A stretch of 64,000 nt of DNA from Sphingobacterium oryzagri (GTDB lineage: Bacteria; Bacteroidota; Bacteroidia; Sphingobacteriales; Sphingobacteriaceae), in the NCBI RefSeq assembly GCF_028736175.1, contig NZ_CP117880.1, forward strand, positions 2,170,001-2,234,000, written 5' to 3'. The notes beneath the pieces were generated by a model that saw nothing but the letters and a program-made list of their open reading frames with translations, searched no databases and was not told the DNA's origin. Within the stretch, counting starts at the first letter, position 1. Each line of letters opens with the position of its first letter. Positions 15,602 through 25,378 of the stretch are shown here, piece by piece. The translations under genes were made by a program, and so were the position numbers.

Positions 15602-17443
15602 TTATCCTGATGTTTTTGCAAAGACAACAGCACTACATGCCGGAAGCTTAATTTCCTCCAGCGCATTGGCTGTTGTAGAATTCAACGAACCGCCCCAATC
15701 GGTCGCCTCGGTATGAAATTGGACTGTCCAGTCACCTTCCAATACGTCACTGTAAACCTGTTCTTCTTCAGAAAAATTTAATAAGCAAACAATCTCGTCA
15801 CTAGCCTCGTTATCGAGTTGCAGCAGCAAAGACTGTTGTTCATCCAGTGATTGCACATGCAGTTGCTCGCGCGTTAGTAAGCCTTTGCTTAACAAGTCTT
15901 TTCGTAAAGCGATTAATGCTTGGTAAAAAGACAACAGTTGCCTATGGGTCAGCTTATTTTGCTCGTCCCAGTCTAGCACGGCATCTAAGAAAGTGCTTTC
16001 GGCCTGTGGGTCTGGCGGCGTGCCTTCACGATGAAATTCTGCAAATTCTTTTTTTCTTCCTTCTCTAACCGCTTCGATAAGCTGCTCATCACCATGGCTT
16101 ACAAAGTAAGGAAAGGGCTTCGTTGTTCCCCATTCTTCACCCATAAAAAGCATGGGCGTAAAAGGCGAGATCAATACCGCAAAAGCTAACAGTCGCTGTA
16201 TATTTGGCGAAAATAAGGTGCTGCTGCGCTCGCCTAGCATACGATTGCCCACTTGATCGTGGTTTTGTGAGAAGACCACAAACTGCTCGCCCAAAAGTCC
16301 ATCTGCTGATGTGCCGAAGAATTTTTGACGGTGTTTAGAAAAATTTCCATCAAATACATAAGCTTTCTCCAATGCTTTGGCAAAATGGGGTAAGCCTGTA
16401 AACTCTTTGTAGTAGCCCGTTCGCTCTTCGCCCACAGCAACACGGAGCGCATGGTGAAACTCGTCGAGCCATTGGGCATCCATCCCGAATCCATGCGCTT
16501 CTAATGTTTCTATGTAACGACGGTCGTTAAGATCGCACTCTGCAATAAGGTAATGTTGCTGCTGTCGCTCGGCGATAATTTCATCTGTCAGCTGCCGAAT
16601 TTCCTGCAACATATGCGTCGGACTGAAATCTTTGATGGCATGCACAGCATCCATGCGTAGGCCATCGATATGAAAATCTTCAAACCACATTCGCACGTTG
16701 GCCAGGACAAAGTCGCGAACGCCATAGCTGCCTGCATCGTCAAAATTAATCGCCTTGCCCCACGGCGTTCCATATTTGTCGGTGAAGTAAGGACCGTAGC
16801 TAGGCAAATAATTGCCTTCCGGGCCTAAGTGGTTATACACCACATCTAATATCACGGCGATATCTTGCTCGTGGCAGGCATTAACCAGATCTTGGAGTCC
16901 TTTTGCGCCACCATAACTGTGTTGCACAGCAAAGGGAAAAACACCATCGTAACCCCAATTTCTATCACCTGGAAATTGTGCAACCGGCATAATCTCGATA
17001 GCGTTGATGCCGAGCGCCTTGAGCTGAGGAAGCTTTTCGATGACGCCCTTAAATGTATGCTGATCGGTAAACGTACCGACATGCAGTTCGTAGATAATCC
17101 ACTCGCGCATAGCCGTAGGCTTATAGGCGCCGTCGGTCCACGGATATTGCAGATCGACCAGCGCTGACGGCCCATGCACGCCTTCTAGCTGTGCTAACGA
17201 AGCCGGATCGGGATAATCTTTGCCGTCTATGCAAAAGTAATATGCGTCGCCCGCTTGAAGTACATCCGTCTCGCCATGCCAATACCCAAAGGTATCGGCG
17301 TTAAGTGGTAGCGATTTGCCGGTAGGCACTATTTTGCAAGAAACTTCCTCGGCGTCTGGCGCCCATACGGTGAGGTTGCTTTTTCCATCGACCAGACGCA
17401 CACCGAGCTGTTTAATTCCTGTTGTGTTCATGGATGTCATCAT
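15602..17443 (-). CDS. treZ: Malto-oligosyltrehalose trehalohydrolase
   Basis: 613 residues. The N-terminal CBM48-like domain (about 10-100, LTVWAPDAEEVSCKI) is followed by a GH13 barrel. Motifs: EIMPVAQFPGDRNWGYDGV near residue 150, catalytic Asp in GLRMDAVHAI near residue 264, catalytic Glu in LIAECDLNDRRYI near residue 303, and NHDQVGNR near residue 398. TreZ hydrolyses the bond that releases trehalose from malto-oligosyltrehalose. Its ATG directly follows the TAG stop of glgX with no gap, so translation is coupled. The partner TreY is encoded about 3 kb away on the same strand, fused to MalQ. Confidence 0.95.
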   Translation of the reverse strand: MMTSMNTTGIKQLGVRLVDGKSNLTVWAPDAEEVSCKIVPTGKSLPLNADTFGYWHGETDVLQAGDAYYFCIDGKDYPDPASLAQLEGVHGPSALVDLQYPWTDGAYKPTAMREWIIYELHVGTFTDQHTFKGVIEKLPQLKALGINAIEIMPVAQFPGDRNWGYDGVFPFAVQHSYGGAKGLQDLVNACHEQDIAVILDVVYNHLGPEGNYLPSYGPYFTDKYGTPWGKAINFDDAGSYGVRDFVLANVRMWFEDFHIDGLRMDAVHAIKDFSPTHMLQEIRQLTDEIIAERQQQHYLIAECDLNDRRYIETLEAHGFGMDAQWLDEFHHALRVAVGEERTGYYKEFTGLPHFAKALEKAYVFDGNFSKHRQKFFGTSADGLLGEQFVVFSQNHDQVGNRMLGERSSTLFSPNIQRLLAFAVLISPFTPMLFMGEEWGTTKPFPYFVSHGDEQLIEAVREGRKKEFAEFHREGTPPDPQAESTFLDAVLDWDEQNKLTHRQLLSFYQALIALRKDLLSKGLLTREQLHVQSLDEQQSLLLQLDNEASDEIVCLLNFSEEEQVYSDVLEGDWTVQFHTEATDWGGSLNSTTANALEEIKLPACSAVVFAKTSG

Positions 17444-19576
17444 CTAGTTGGAAGGTTTCTCGGTAGACATTAATAACACGATAGAGCGCGGCTGCACCAA
17501 TACTTCGGTTTCTGGATCATACGTTTCATGTGCCTCGATAACGTCTAGATTAGTATCCAACATTTTGACCCACTGTTTGCTGTACTTTTTGTGCGGCAAC
17601 TTGTAAGTAATGGGTTCCCAGTATGCGTTGAACATGATGTAAAAGCTGTTATCGATGATTTTTGTACCATCATCACTGAGTGAACGAATCCCCTGGCCGT
17701 TTAAAAATACCGCCAGCGAGCGCGCAAAATCGTGTTGCCAGTGTGAGTCTTCCATCTCATTGCCTTCAGGTAAGAACCAGGCGATGTCTTCCAGGCCAAC
17801 ACCTTTGATCGGCATACCTTGAAACCATTTGCGTCGGCAAAATGTCGGATGTTCTTTACGAAATGCAATCAGTTGTTTGGTAAATTGCAGCAAGCTCTCA
17901 TCTTTTGAAGCCCAATCTAGCCATGATATTTCATTATCTTGACAATAGGCGTTGTTGTTTCCTTGTTGCGTACGGCCATACTCGTCGCCCGCAACAATCA
18001 TCGGCACACCCTGCGAAAGAAACAACGTTGCTAACAGATTTCGCTTTTGCCTAGAGCGCAACGCATTTATTTCCTCGTCGTCTGTGGGTCCTTCCACACC
18101 GCAATTCCATGATCTATTGTGGCTTTCACCGTCGTTATTGTCCTCGAAATTGGCTTCATTGTGTTTTTCATTGTACGAAACCAGGTCATTTAAAGTAAAA
18201 CCATCGTGCGCGGTAATGAAATTGATACTGGCCGTCGGTTTGCGGTAGTCGTCAAGATAGAGATCAGACGAGCCGGTCAGGCGTTCCGCAAATTCGCCCA
18301 GCATACTATCAGCTCCAATCCAGTAGTCGCGAATGCAGTCGCGGTATTTGCCATTCCACTCGGCCCAGCCCGACGGGAATTTACCAACCTGGTAGCCGCC
18401 TTCGCCAATATCCCAAGGCTCCGCAATAAGTTTTGCCTGCGAAATAATCGGATCCTGGTGAATGACGTCAAAAAAGGAACTTAATTTATCCACTTCATGT
18501 AGCTCGCGCGCAAGCGCGGAAGCAAGATCGAAACGAAATCCGTCGACGTGCATTTCCTGAATCCAATACCGCAAGCTATCCATGATGAGGCGAAGTACAC
18601 TCGGTAATCGCGCATTAAGTGTGTTGCCCGTTCCGGTAAAATCCATGTAATAGCGTGGATCTTCTGCAAGGCGATAGTATGCAGCATTGTCGATACCACG
18701 AAACGATAGGGTAGGCCCCATTTGGTTTCCTTCGCCTGTGTGGTTATACACCACATCTAAAATCACCTCTATACCTGCTTTGTGCAGGGCTTTGACCATT
18801 TCTTTAAATTCCTGCACTTGCTGCCCTTGAATACCTTGACCGGCATAACGTACATCAGGTGCAAAAAAGCCGATCGTATTGTAGCCCCAGTAATTTGTTA
18901 AGTCGTTGTCTTTCAGGTGTCTATCGGTAATAAAGTGATGGATAGGCATCAGTTCAATCGCTGTAATGCCTAGTTCTTTTAAATAATCAATCGTTACCGG
19001 ATGTGCCAGCGCAGAGTAGGTGCCGCGAATGTCTTCCGGAATATCGGGATGCAGCTCCGTGAATCCTTTAACATGTGTTTCATAAATAATGCTCTTGTGA
19101 AGCGGGATGCGCAATGGCTTGTCATCTTCCCAGTCAAAAGCATTATCGACCACCACACATTTCGGGATGAACGGTGCACTATCGATTTCGCTAAAGCTGA
19201 GATCATCATCCGGACTGCCCAACTTGTAGCCAAATAGCGCGTCATTCCATTGCAGGGTTCCGGCGATAGCTTTCGCATAAGGATCAATCAACAATTTATG
19301 CGGGTTGAAACGATGACCATTTTGCGGTTCATACGGTCCGTAGACACGATAACCATACAATTGGCCGGGGTGAATATCGGGAACATAGACATGCCATACT
19401 TGGTGTGTGCGCTCTCGGATTCGAATTTTGAGACTTTCGGCAGGGTCGTCTGTTTGATTAAAAAAGCAAAGGTCAACGCCTTCTGCATTTTCTGCGTAGA
19501 TAGAAAAGTTCACGCCTTTTCCATCATACGTTGCCCCTAATGGATAAGGCGATCCGGCAAATACTTTAGTGTCCAT
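17444..19576 (-). CDS. glgX: Glycogen debranching enzyme (GlgX/TreX isoamylase type)
   Basis: 710 residues. An N-terminal CBM48 region (about 10-110, GATYDGKGVNFSIYAENAEG) precedes a GH13_11 barrel with ELMPIHHF near residue 212, catalytic Asp in FRFDLASALAR near residue 349, Glu in LIAEPWDIGEGGYQ near residue 385, and ITAHDGFTLNDLVSYN near residue 456. It cleaves alpha-1,6 branches of glycogen and releases linear maltodextrins, the substrate of the TreY/TreZ route. Because of the coupled treZ gene it could equally be called TreX. It is the first gene of the two-gene operon; the upstream region is shared with a divergent DUF421 gene. Confidence 0.95.
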   Translation of the reverse strand: MDTKVFAGSPYPLGATYDGKGVNFSIYAENAEGVDLCFFNQTDDPAESLKIRIRERTHQVWHVYVPDIHPGQLYGYRVYGPYEPQNGHRFNPHKLLIDPYAKAIAGTLQWNDALFGYKLGSPDDDLSFSEIDSAPFIPKCVVVDNAFDWEDDKPLRIPLHKSIIYETHVKGFTELHPDIPEDIRGTYSALAHPVTIDYLKELGITAIELMPIHHFITDRHLKDNDLTNYWGYNTIGFFAPDVRYAGQGIQGQQVQEFKEMVKALHKAGIEVILDVVYNHTGEGNQMGPTLSFRGIDNAAYYRLAEDPRYYMDFTGTGNTLNARLPSVLRLIMDSLRYWIQEMHVDGFRFDLASALARELHEVDKLSSFFDVIHQDPIISQAKLIAEPWDIGEGGYQVGKFPSGWAEWNGKYRDCIRDYWIGADSMLGEFAERLTGSSDLYLDDYRKPTASINFITAHDGFTLNDLVSYNEKHNEANFEDNNDGESHNRSWNCGVEGPTDDEEINALRSRQKRNLLATLFLSQGVPMIVAGDEYGRTQQGNNNAYCQDNEISWLDWASKDESLLQFTKQLIAFRKEHPTFCRRKWFQGMPIKGVGLEDIAWFLPEGNEMEDSHWQHDFARSLAVFLNGQGIRSLSDDGTKIIDNSFYIMFNAYWEPITYKLPHKKYSKQWVKMLDTNLDVIEAHETYDPETEVLVQPRSIVLLMSTEKPSN

Positions 19577-19876
19577 ATTTAACTAATTTTAATTGTAAGG
19601 TTATCACATTTTTGAAGGTGAAGATCATCGAATAGTCCTTCACGTTAACCCACGTTCATCGCGGATGCCGGCTTGGCAGTGCATCCGATAACGTTGGTCT
19701 TTTTGTGTTTCGCATTCATAACAACTAACGGGGCTGCTAAGTTTTGTAAATGACTTATTATTTTGTTTTTAAACGACAGATGTTGTTGCATTACTTTTGA
19801 ATCGTGGCCAAACGTATGGATGTGGACAACTTTTTTTCTATCCCGAGGTTATATGTAGAAATTTAACGTAGTTTAT
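19577..19876. other. Divergent intergenic region glgX / DUF421 gene
   Basis: 300 bases without a gene. It contains a stem-loop CGGATGC/GCATCCG (19662-19668 and 19681-19687) and GTGAAG/CTTCAC arms around 19618-19643. A TACTTTTG -7 match lies on the plus strand at 19792-19799, and CAAACGTA (TACGTTTG on the minus strand) at 19809-19816. Neither has a TTG at standard spacing. The region probably drives both genes. Confidence 0.45.
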
Positions 19877-20560
19877 ATGACAGCGATCGAGAAGTTGCTT
19901 GTTGGCGGAGCCGAATTGGATTTCCTAAGCGAAATCGTATGGCGAACCATCATTATGTTTATCCTTATCCTGGCAATCTTGCGCTTGTCGGGCAGGCGGG
20001 GCGTGCGGCAGCTGACCTTGTTTGAAGTCGCTATTATCATTAGTTTGGGTTCTGCAGCCGGCGACCCCATGTTTCAGGAAGAGGTGCCTGTGGTCTATTC
20101 TATCGTCGTGTTTACCTGCGTTATGGCCGTGTATAAGCTTGTCACTTGGGCAGCATCCCGACTTCAATTTGTCGCTAAAGTGCTGGAAGGCGAAGCCATG
20201 ACGATCGTAAAAGACGGCGTGTTTGATGTAAAGAGCGAAAATAGACATGATTTCTCAAAAATGGAGTTTTTTGCCGAACTGCGTAATCTTTCGATAGAAC
20301 ATCTAGGACAGGTTAAAGAGGGGATTTTGGAAGTTGACGGTACAATGAGCGTGCTATTTTACGCAGACGAGGAAGTACGGTACGGCTTACCGTTGTTTCC
20401 ATCGCAATATAAGAAGCTGGATGACCTGAGCGTCGCCGGACCGTTTGCCTGCATGTACTGCGGCTGTGTACAGCAAGAGGTGACCGCGGCCGATCAGCAA
20501 TGCTGCCGATGCAAAAGGGATAGATGGACGTTAGCGAGGAATACCAAGCGAACATCATAA
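19877..20560 (+). CDS. DUF421/YetF-family membrane protein with C-terminal zinc ribbon
   Basis: 227 residues. The N-terminal part has three transmembrane helices (about 22-42, 50-64, 72-94), with LRLSGRRGVRQLTLFEVAIIISLGS in the DUF421 pattern. A soluble YetF-type domain (about 100-190, VLEGEAMTIVKDGVF, ELRNLSIEHLGQV) follows. The last 40 residues add CMYC and CCRC pairs about 16 residues apart, which look like a zinc ribbon not usual for this family. The function of DUF421 proteins is poorly known (linked to envelope stress or spore germination in Bacillus). It is transcribed opposite to the trehalose genes that flank it. Confidence 0.85.
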   Translation: MTAIEKLLVGGAELDFLSEIVWRTIIMFILILAILRLSGRRGVRQLTLFEVAIIISLGSAAGDPMFQEEVPVVYSIVVFTCVMAVYKLVTWAASRLQFVAKVLEGEAMTIVKDGVFDVKSENRHDFSKMEFFAELRNLSIEHLGQVKEGILEVDGTMSVLFYADEEVRYGLPLFPSQYKKLDDLSVAGPFACMYCGCVQQEVTAADQQCCRCKRDRWTLARNTKRTS

Positions 20561-20585
20561 AGCCCTGTTGCATCGGCGCGAGCTT

Positions 20586-23500
20586 TTAATTCCTGTTGTA
20601 CGTTTTGTTATATTGCTTCAGCCGTTCGACTGTCTGTGAGCGAAACACCTGCGGAAGCATACGCCAGCTCCAGTTATCGACCGTGCTGGCAGGCGTATTC
20701 ATGCGATGTTTGCGCCCAAGTGAGAGTATATCCTGCATCGGGATAATAACGGTTTCAGCAATCGAAGCGTAAGCAAGTTTGATAAGCATGTCGGCGATAT
20801 TTCTAGCATATACCGTAGAAGAAACATAAGCTTGCAGTCTTTTTCGGGACGCTTCGTCTAATTCCTGTTTAAACCAGCCTACCGTCGTATTGTTATCGTG
20901 TGTGCCGGTATATACCACAAAGTTTTTATCGTAATTATGTGGTATATGAGGAGACTTAGGCATATCTGCTCCAAATGCAAATTGCAAGACTTTCATGCCC
21001 GGCAATTTGTAATTGTCGCGCAAGTTGTAGACCTTATCATCGATATCGCCCAGATCTTCGGCAATAAAGGGCATGGTTTCAAACTCGGATTGCAATACAG
21101 CAAAGAGATCGTTGCCGGGGCCGGTCTGCCAGTTGCCCGCTGCCGCTGTTTCTGCCGCCGCAGGAATACTCCAGTAAGCCGAGAAGGCGCGGAAATGATC
21201 AAGCCTGACGCGATCAAATAGAAGAAGATTTCTTTTCACCCGCTGAATCCACCATTGGTAATTATCTTTTTTGTGTGCATCCCAGTCAAACACAGGCATA
21301 CCCCATTGCTGTCCATCGGCATTGAAGTAATCCGGCGGAACGCCTGCCATCTGCTCGATGTGGCCTTCTTCATTAAGCGAAAACAGTGCAGGATTCGCCC
21401 ATACATCAGCCGAGTCATGGCCCACGTAAATCGGAATATCACCAAGTAAGGATATATTCGATTGGAAGCAGTAATCTTTAAGTAATTGCCACTGTTTATC
21501 GAAAACATATTGAAGCCATTTCTCGCGATCAATAACCGCTTGCGATTGCTTCTTAAAATGCGTTAGGCGCCCGCTGTCTCGCTGCTTATACACTTTATCC
21601 CAGGTATACCAGGGGGCATCATCATGATGCGCGCGCAGCGCCATGAATAAGCAATAGTCTTCTAGCCACGAAGCCTCGTCGGTACAGAATTTTTGAAATG
21701 CAACATCATCTTGTGCTCCCGAACGGTCGAATGCCCGTTGAAGCAAGGCATTCTTTTGTGATGCCACTGCCGCATAATCCACTTGACTAGCCGATGGCAT
21801 TTGCGCTTCTGCGAGTTCATGGCTAGTTAAAAATCCTTCTTTTTCGAGTTCTTCCAGACTGATCAATAGCGGGTTGCCAGCCAGCGCGCTTAACGTGCTG
21901 TAGGGAGAAAAAAATTGCTCCTCAGACAACGGACCTAGCGGTAGCACTTGCCAATACTGCTGCCCTGCTGCCTGTAGCGTTTTGGCAAAATCGTGTGCCG
22001 GTTTTCCGAGGTCGCCAATGCCGTATTTAGAAGGAAGCGAGCTGATGTGCATTAAGATGCCCGATTTACGCGGATTGTCTGGTAGCTCGTATTGCAAGAT
22101 AGCTAACGGTAAACCTGCAAAGATCGAATTTGCAAGAACTTTTGTTCCTTCGCCGGTTTGCCCGTTGAGCGCATTTTGATAGGATATCTGTCCGTCGTGT
22201 GGTAATAAGACATGCGTATCTTCCCAGTCCCATTGCTCTACCGGTAATTGACGAAATTTTTCAATCGCGCCGATCTGTACAGGAACGATGATGATAGTAA
22301 CACTTTGTCGAAATTGTCTTGCAAAGGCCAAAAGATGATTACTATACTTGCCCTCCACTTTTAGGGGTGTGTAGCTACCTTGAGGCGACAAGCTTTTCGT
22401 CGTATTTCGTAGTTGCGTAAGTTGCTGTAGAAGCGCTAATTTTATCTTGCCGTCGTAGCGCTGCGACCATAGGCTGCTCAAACGCTCGCTTGTCGGTATA
22501 GCGGCTATTTCTTCCAGATATTTTTCTCGTAGCGTATAGTCCACTGCACGGCGATTGTCTGGATCGACAAAGCTAAAATCCCAAAGTTCGGTTCCTTGAT
22601 ATACGTCGGGCACACCCGGCGCCGTGAATTTTAATAGCAACTGACCGAGTGAATGGATTACACCAAAGTCTGCCGTCTGGGACAAGAACTTGGTAAAACT
22701 GGGGTAGAAGCTGCCCTTCGTATCCAACAAGAAGTGGGCAAATTGCTGTATGGACGTTTCGTAATCTTCATTTGGTGACGCCCAATCCGAGCGTTCTTTT
22801 CCTTCGCGAAGATATTTGACGAGGTAATCAGCAAATCGCTCGCTAAAATTATCATGATCGGCCGATGGCATCGGGTGCGAGGCATACAACGCTTGAAAGA
22901 TAAAATAAACGTCATTGGCATGTGGTAAATCAGCTCCGTAATTTTTCTCGACAATTTTTAACCATTTTTTTAGCGTTTTTGCCCACAGATCCGGGTTGCT
23001 TGCTATTAACTGTAAGCGAGTTCTGGCATCTTCGCCACGCTTGGTATCATGAGTCGCACTGGTATTTAAAGCGGCCGGCCAATTTTGCTGCCGTTCGGCC
23101 ATCTCTTTGTGGAATTTTTTGCGATCCAAACCAAAATTGGCAGGATGGTCGCCTACTTCGTTTAAACCAATGTAGCGGTTGTAGGTATACATCAGCGTAT
23201 CCTCGACGCCTTTCGCCATCACCGGCCCGGTAAATTGCATGCAACGCATAAAAAATTTGGCTGCACGAGCGCCATATTCGGCATCTTCCTGCTGCTGCGC
23301 ACGGCTGAAGATGGAAGAAAGGAGCGTGAGCTCCTGCTGTAGCTTCGGTTGTTGTTTTTTGGCCTTGTCAAATACAGACATAGTCGTGTTGTAGCCGCCT
23401 TCTGAAAATGGGAATGTATTTTCATAAAGTCGGTAAACCGGAAAGTAAACCAAAAAGAGTGCAATGGCTTTTTCTAGTTTTTCGTGTTGCTGTTCATCAA

Positions 23501-24686
23501 CGTTATCGAGCAGTTTAAGTCGTAATAGCAATTGCAGTAGGTTGTGCACCTCGCCAGCCATATGATTGTCGAGTATGGCTGCCTTTTTAGCGCGTTGTTG
23601 TTTTTTCAGCGAAGGCTGTTTTCCTACAAAATTTTCGTATGTTTTTGTCAGTTTTTTTTCCGCATCCGCAGGCACCTGTAAATCATTGCTGGCAGCTAAA
23701 AATTCATAACCTGTAGTGCCCTGTATCGGCCAATTGTCAGGGAGTTTTTCGCCGGCTTCGAGTATTTTCTCTGCAAGGATATAGGTTTGCGCCCCGCTTA
23801 ACGCACGCAGATCGCTGAGATACTTCGTAGGGTCGAAGATACCATCTACGTGATCCACTCGCAAGCCATCAATAATGCCCTCGCGCAGCAAGCTCGCAAG
23901 CAAGCTGTGCGCATCTTCAAATACCTGCTTTTCATTGATACGGAGGCAGATCAATCCATTTACGGTAAAAAAACGGCGAAAATTGATTTGTTCGTCAGTC
24001 TCGTGCCAGGCGCAGAGCCGGTAATGCTGAACATCCAGCAGCTCCCGCAATTTTTTCGGTTGCTTATTGATTTGGCTGAGCTTTTCCTGAAGTTTGTCGA
24101 CGGCAGAAACGTCCGACGAATCGGACAGCATTTTGCCGGTAATTTTTTTTGCCGACGCAGGCGAAAGTGGCCAGTATTGATCGAAGTAAATAAAATACAA
24201 TTTATCGTTACGCCGCTCGATCGTGATTTCCTGATCGGTCAATGCCTCTTCGACTGATTTCCCCAGCGTAGGCACCATCAGCCGATCGTCGGCAAACCAG
24301 GCTGTATCGGCTAAGCTGGTATCGAAATAGTCGCGATAGGCTGATGATTTTCCATGTTCCAGTAAATCCATCAGCCAAGGATTGGCCGAGGTGAAGGCCA
24401 TATGATTGGGCACGATATCCTGCACCCAGCGAAAGCCAAGAGCACTTAATTTCTTTTTAAGCGCGACTAGTTGCTCGTAATCGCCAATCTCCGGGTCGAT
24501 TTGCTGCATATTGATACCATCGTAACCATGGTTGCTCCCTGCGGTAGATGCTAGAATAGGCGACGCATAAATCGTATCAATCCCTAAGGTTTGTAAATAG
24601 GGTATGATCTTGTCTAAATCGGTGAATGTAAAATCTTTATTGAACTGTAGACGGTATGTCGTTGTTGGCGTATGGATAGTTTGCAC
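20586..24686 (-). CDS. Bifunctional malto-oligosyltrehalose synthase / 4-alpha-glucanotransferase (TreY-MalQ fusion)
   Basis: 1366 residues in one open frame, starting at GTG 24686 (no in-frame ATG nearby). Residues 1 to about 860 are TreY: TYRLQFNKDFTF at 10, ASPI...SNHGYDG near 50, catalytic Asp in LRVDHVDG near 276, GTTGYEFLA near 325, and PGVPDVYQGTELWDFSFVDP near 690. Residues about 868-1366 are MalQ (GH77): RKSGILMHISSLPSKYGIGD, catalytic Asp in VRLDHFRAFSAYW near 1160, Glu in IAEDLG near 1210, and GTHDNNTTVGWF near 1263. TreY isomerises the reducing end of maltodextrins to trehalose; MalQ rebuilds chains too short for TreY. With GlgX and TreZ this gives glycogen to trehalose conversion. 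Confidence 0.95.
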   Translation of the reverse strand: MQTIHTPTTTYRLQFNKDFTFTDLDKIIPYLQTLGIDTIYASPILASTAGSNHGYDGINMQQIDPEIGDYEQLVALKKKLSALGFRWVQDIVPNHMAFTSANPWLMDLLEHGKSSAYRDYFDTSLADTAWFADDRLMVPTLGKSVEEALTDQEITIERRNDKLYFIYFDQYWPLSPASAKKITGKMLSDSSDVSAVDKLQEKLSQINKQPKKLRELLDVQHYRLCAWHETDEQINFRRFFTVNGLICLRINEKQVFEDAHSLLASLLREGIIDGLRVDHVDGIFDPTKYLSDLRALSGAQTYILAEKILEAGEKLPDNWPIQGTTGYEFLAASNDLQVPADAEKKLTKTYENFVGKQPSLKKQQRAKKAAILDNHMAGEVHNLLQLLLRLKLLDNVDEQQHEKLEKAIALFLVYFPVYRLYENTFPFSEGGYNTTMSVFDKAKKQQPKLQQELTLLSSIFSRAQQQEDAEYGARAAKFFMRCMQFTGPVMAKGVEDTLMYTYNRYIGLNEVGDHPANFGLDRKKFHKEMAERQQNWPAALNTSATHDTKRGEDARTRLQLIASNPDLWAKTLKKWLKIVEKNYGADLPHANDVYFIFQALYASHPMPSADHDNFSERFADYLVKYLREGKERSDWASPNEDYETSIQQFAHFLLDTKGSFYPSFTKFLSQTADFGVIHSLGQLLLKFTAPGVPDVYQGTELWDFSFVDPDNRRAVDYTLREKYLEEIAAIPTSERLSSLWSQRYDGKIKLALLQQLTQLRNTTKSLSPQGSYTPLKVEGKYSNHLLAFARQFRQSVTIIIVPVQIGAIEKFRQLPVEQWDWEDTHVLLPHDGQISYQNALNGQTGEGTKVLANSIFAGLPLAILQYELPDNPRKSGILMHISSLPSKYGIGDLGKPAHDFAKTLQAAGQQYWQVLPLGPLSEEQFFSPYSTLSALAGNPLLISLEELEKEGFLTSHELAEAQMPSASQVDYAAVASQKNALLQRAFDRSGAQDDVAFQKFCTDEASWLEDYCLFMALRAHHDDAPWYTWDKVYKQRDSGRLTHFKKQSQAVIDREKWLQYVFDKQWQLLKDYCFQSNISLLGDIPIYVGHDSADVWANPALFSLNEEGHIEQMAGVPPDYFNADGQQWGMPVFDWDAHKKDNYQWWIQRVKRNLLLFDRVRLDHFRAFSAYWSIPAAAETAAAGNWQTGPGNDLFAVLQSEFETMPFIAEDLGDIDDKVYNLRDNYKLPGMKVLQFAFGADMPKSPHIPHNYDKNFVVYTGTHDNNTTVGWFKQELDEASRKRLQAYVSSTVYARNIADMLIKLAYASIAETVIIPMQDILSLGRKHRMNTPASTVDNWSWRMLPQVFRSQTVERLKQYNKTYNRN

Positions 24687-25378
24687 AGTATATAAATGTT
24701 TTAAGTTTAAAATAGAACAATGATTTTTAACGAAAGTTTGCGCGTGAAAACAACAATTCGAAAAAAGCCGGTACAGGAGCTAGTCGTTCTCGAATCTACA
24801 CAGATAAAGCCCTGTTCCTCCCTAGTGCAGCATATGGATTGCCGATGTCGCCATCATCTATGTATACGAGTATGTATACGGGAAAAATGGATCAGCTTTT
24901 ATGCTCTCTTGACAAGCGGAATTTATCCTTTGCTGTTTTGAAAAGCTGGTTTTATACCAGAGGAAGTTTATCAAACGAAGGAGAATTTTTAGCGGACAAA
25001 GCGCATATTCGAAGGTTACGTGATGCTGCTGATTTGGTATCCGCCCACGGTGCATATACATGTCTTCCGTACTCTGCTGAAAAAGTCCACCGAATAGTAC
25101 CTATCATTCCTTAAAACCGCAAAAATTGGAGGTAAAATACGCGAACGACCCGGTATTAATCCGTTGTTTTTCGAAATGTTATAGGTAATAAACCCTGTTT
25201 TCAAATGATAATGAAAAAAAGTAGGTTGCTCGTAAAACATGTGAGCTTATATAGAGTTATATAGTTGTACATCGCAAGGGTTAGTAAGATAAGGCTGTAC
25301 ACTCCAACAGTAACGATTGATGAAGGCGTTGTTTGGCTCTAGCGGTACAATTTGCAAAGAAACATAATATCCATTACA
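24687..25378. other. 692-base region without a supported gene
   Basis: Short open frames exist on both strands but have poor composition and no family resemblance. A direct repeat TATGTATACG occurs twice near 24858-24880. The left part must hold the treY-malQ promoter and the right part the promoter of the nucleotidyltransferase pair. A TTTGCAAAGAAAC segment lies just before the latter start. No RNA gene was recognised. Confidence 0.45.

Noticed and set aside
24839..25114. 91-codon plus-strand frame in the 692-base gap
   Set aside because: The N-terminus is repetitive (SSMYTSMYTGKM) and there is no family match or clear start. It may be random in an otherwise empty interval.
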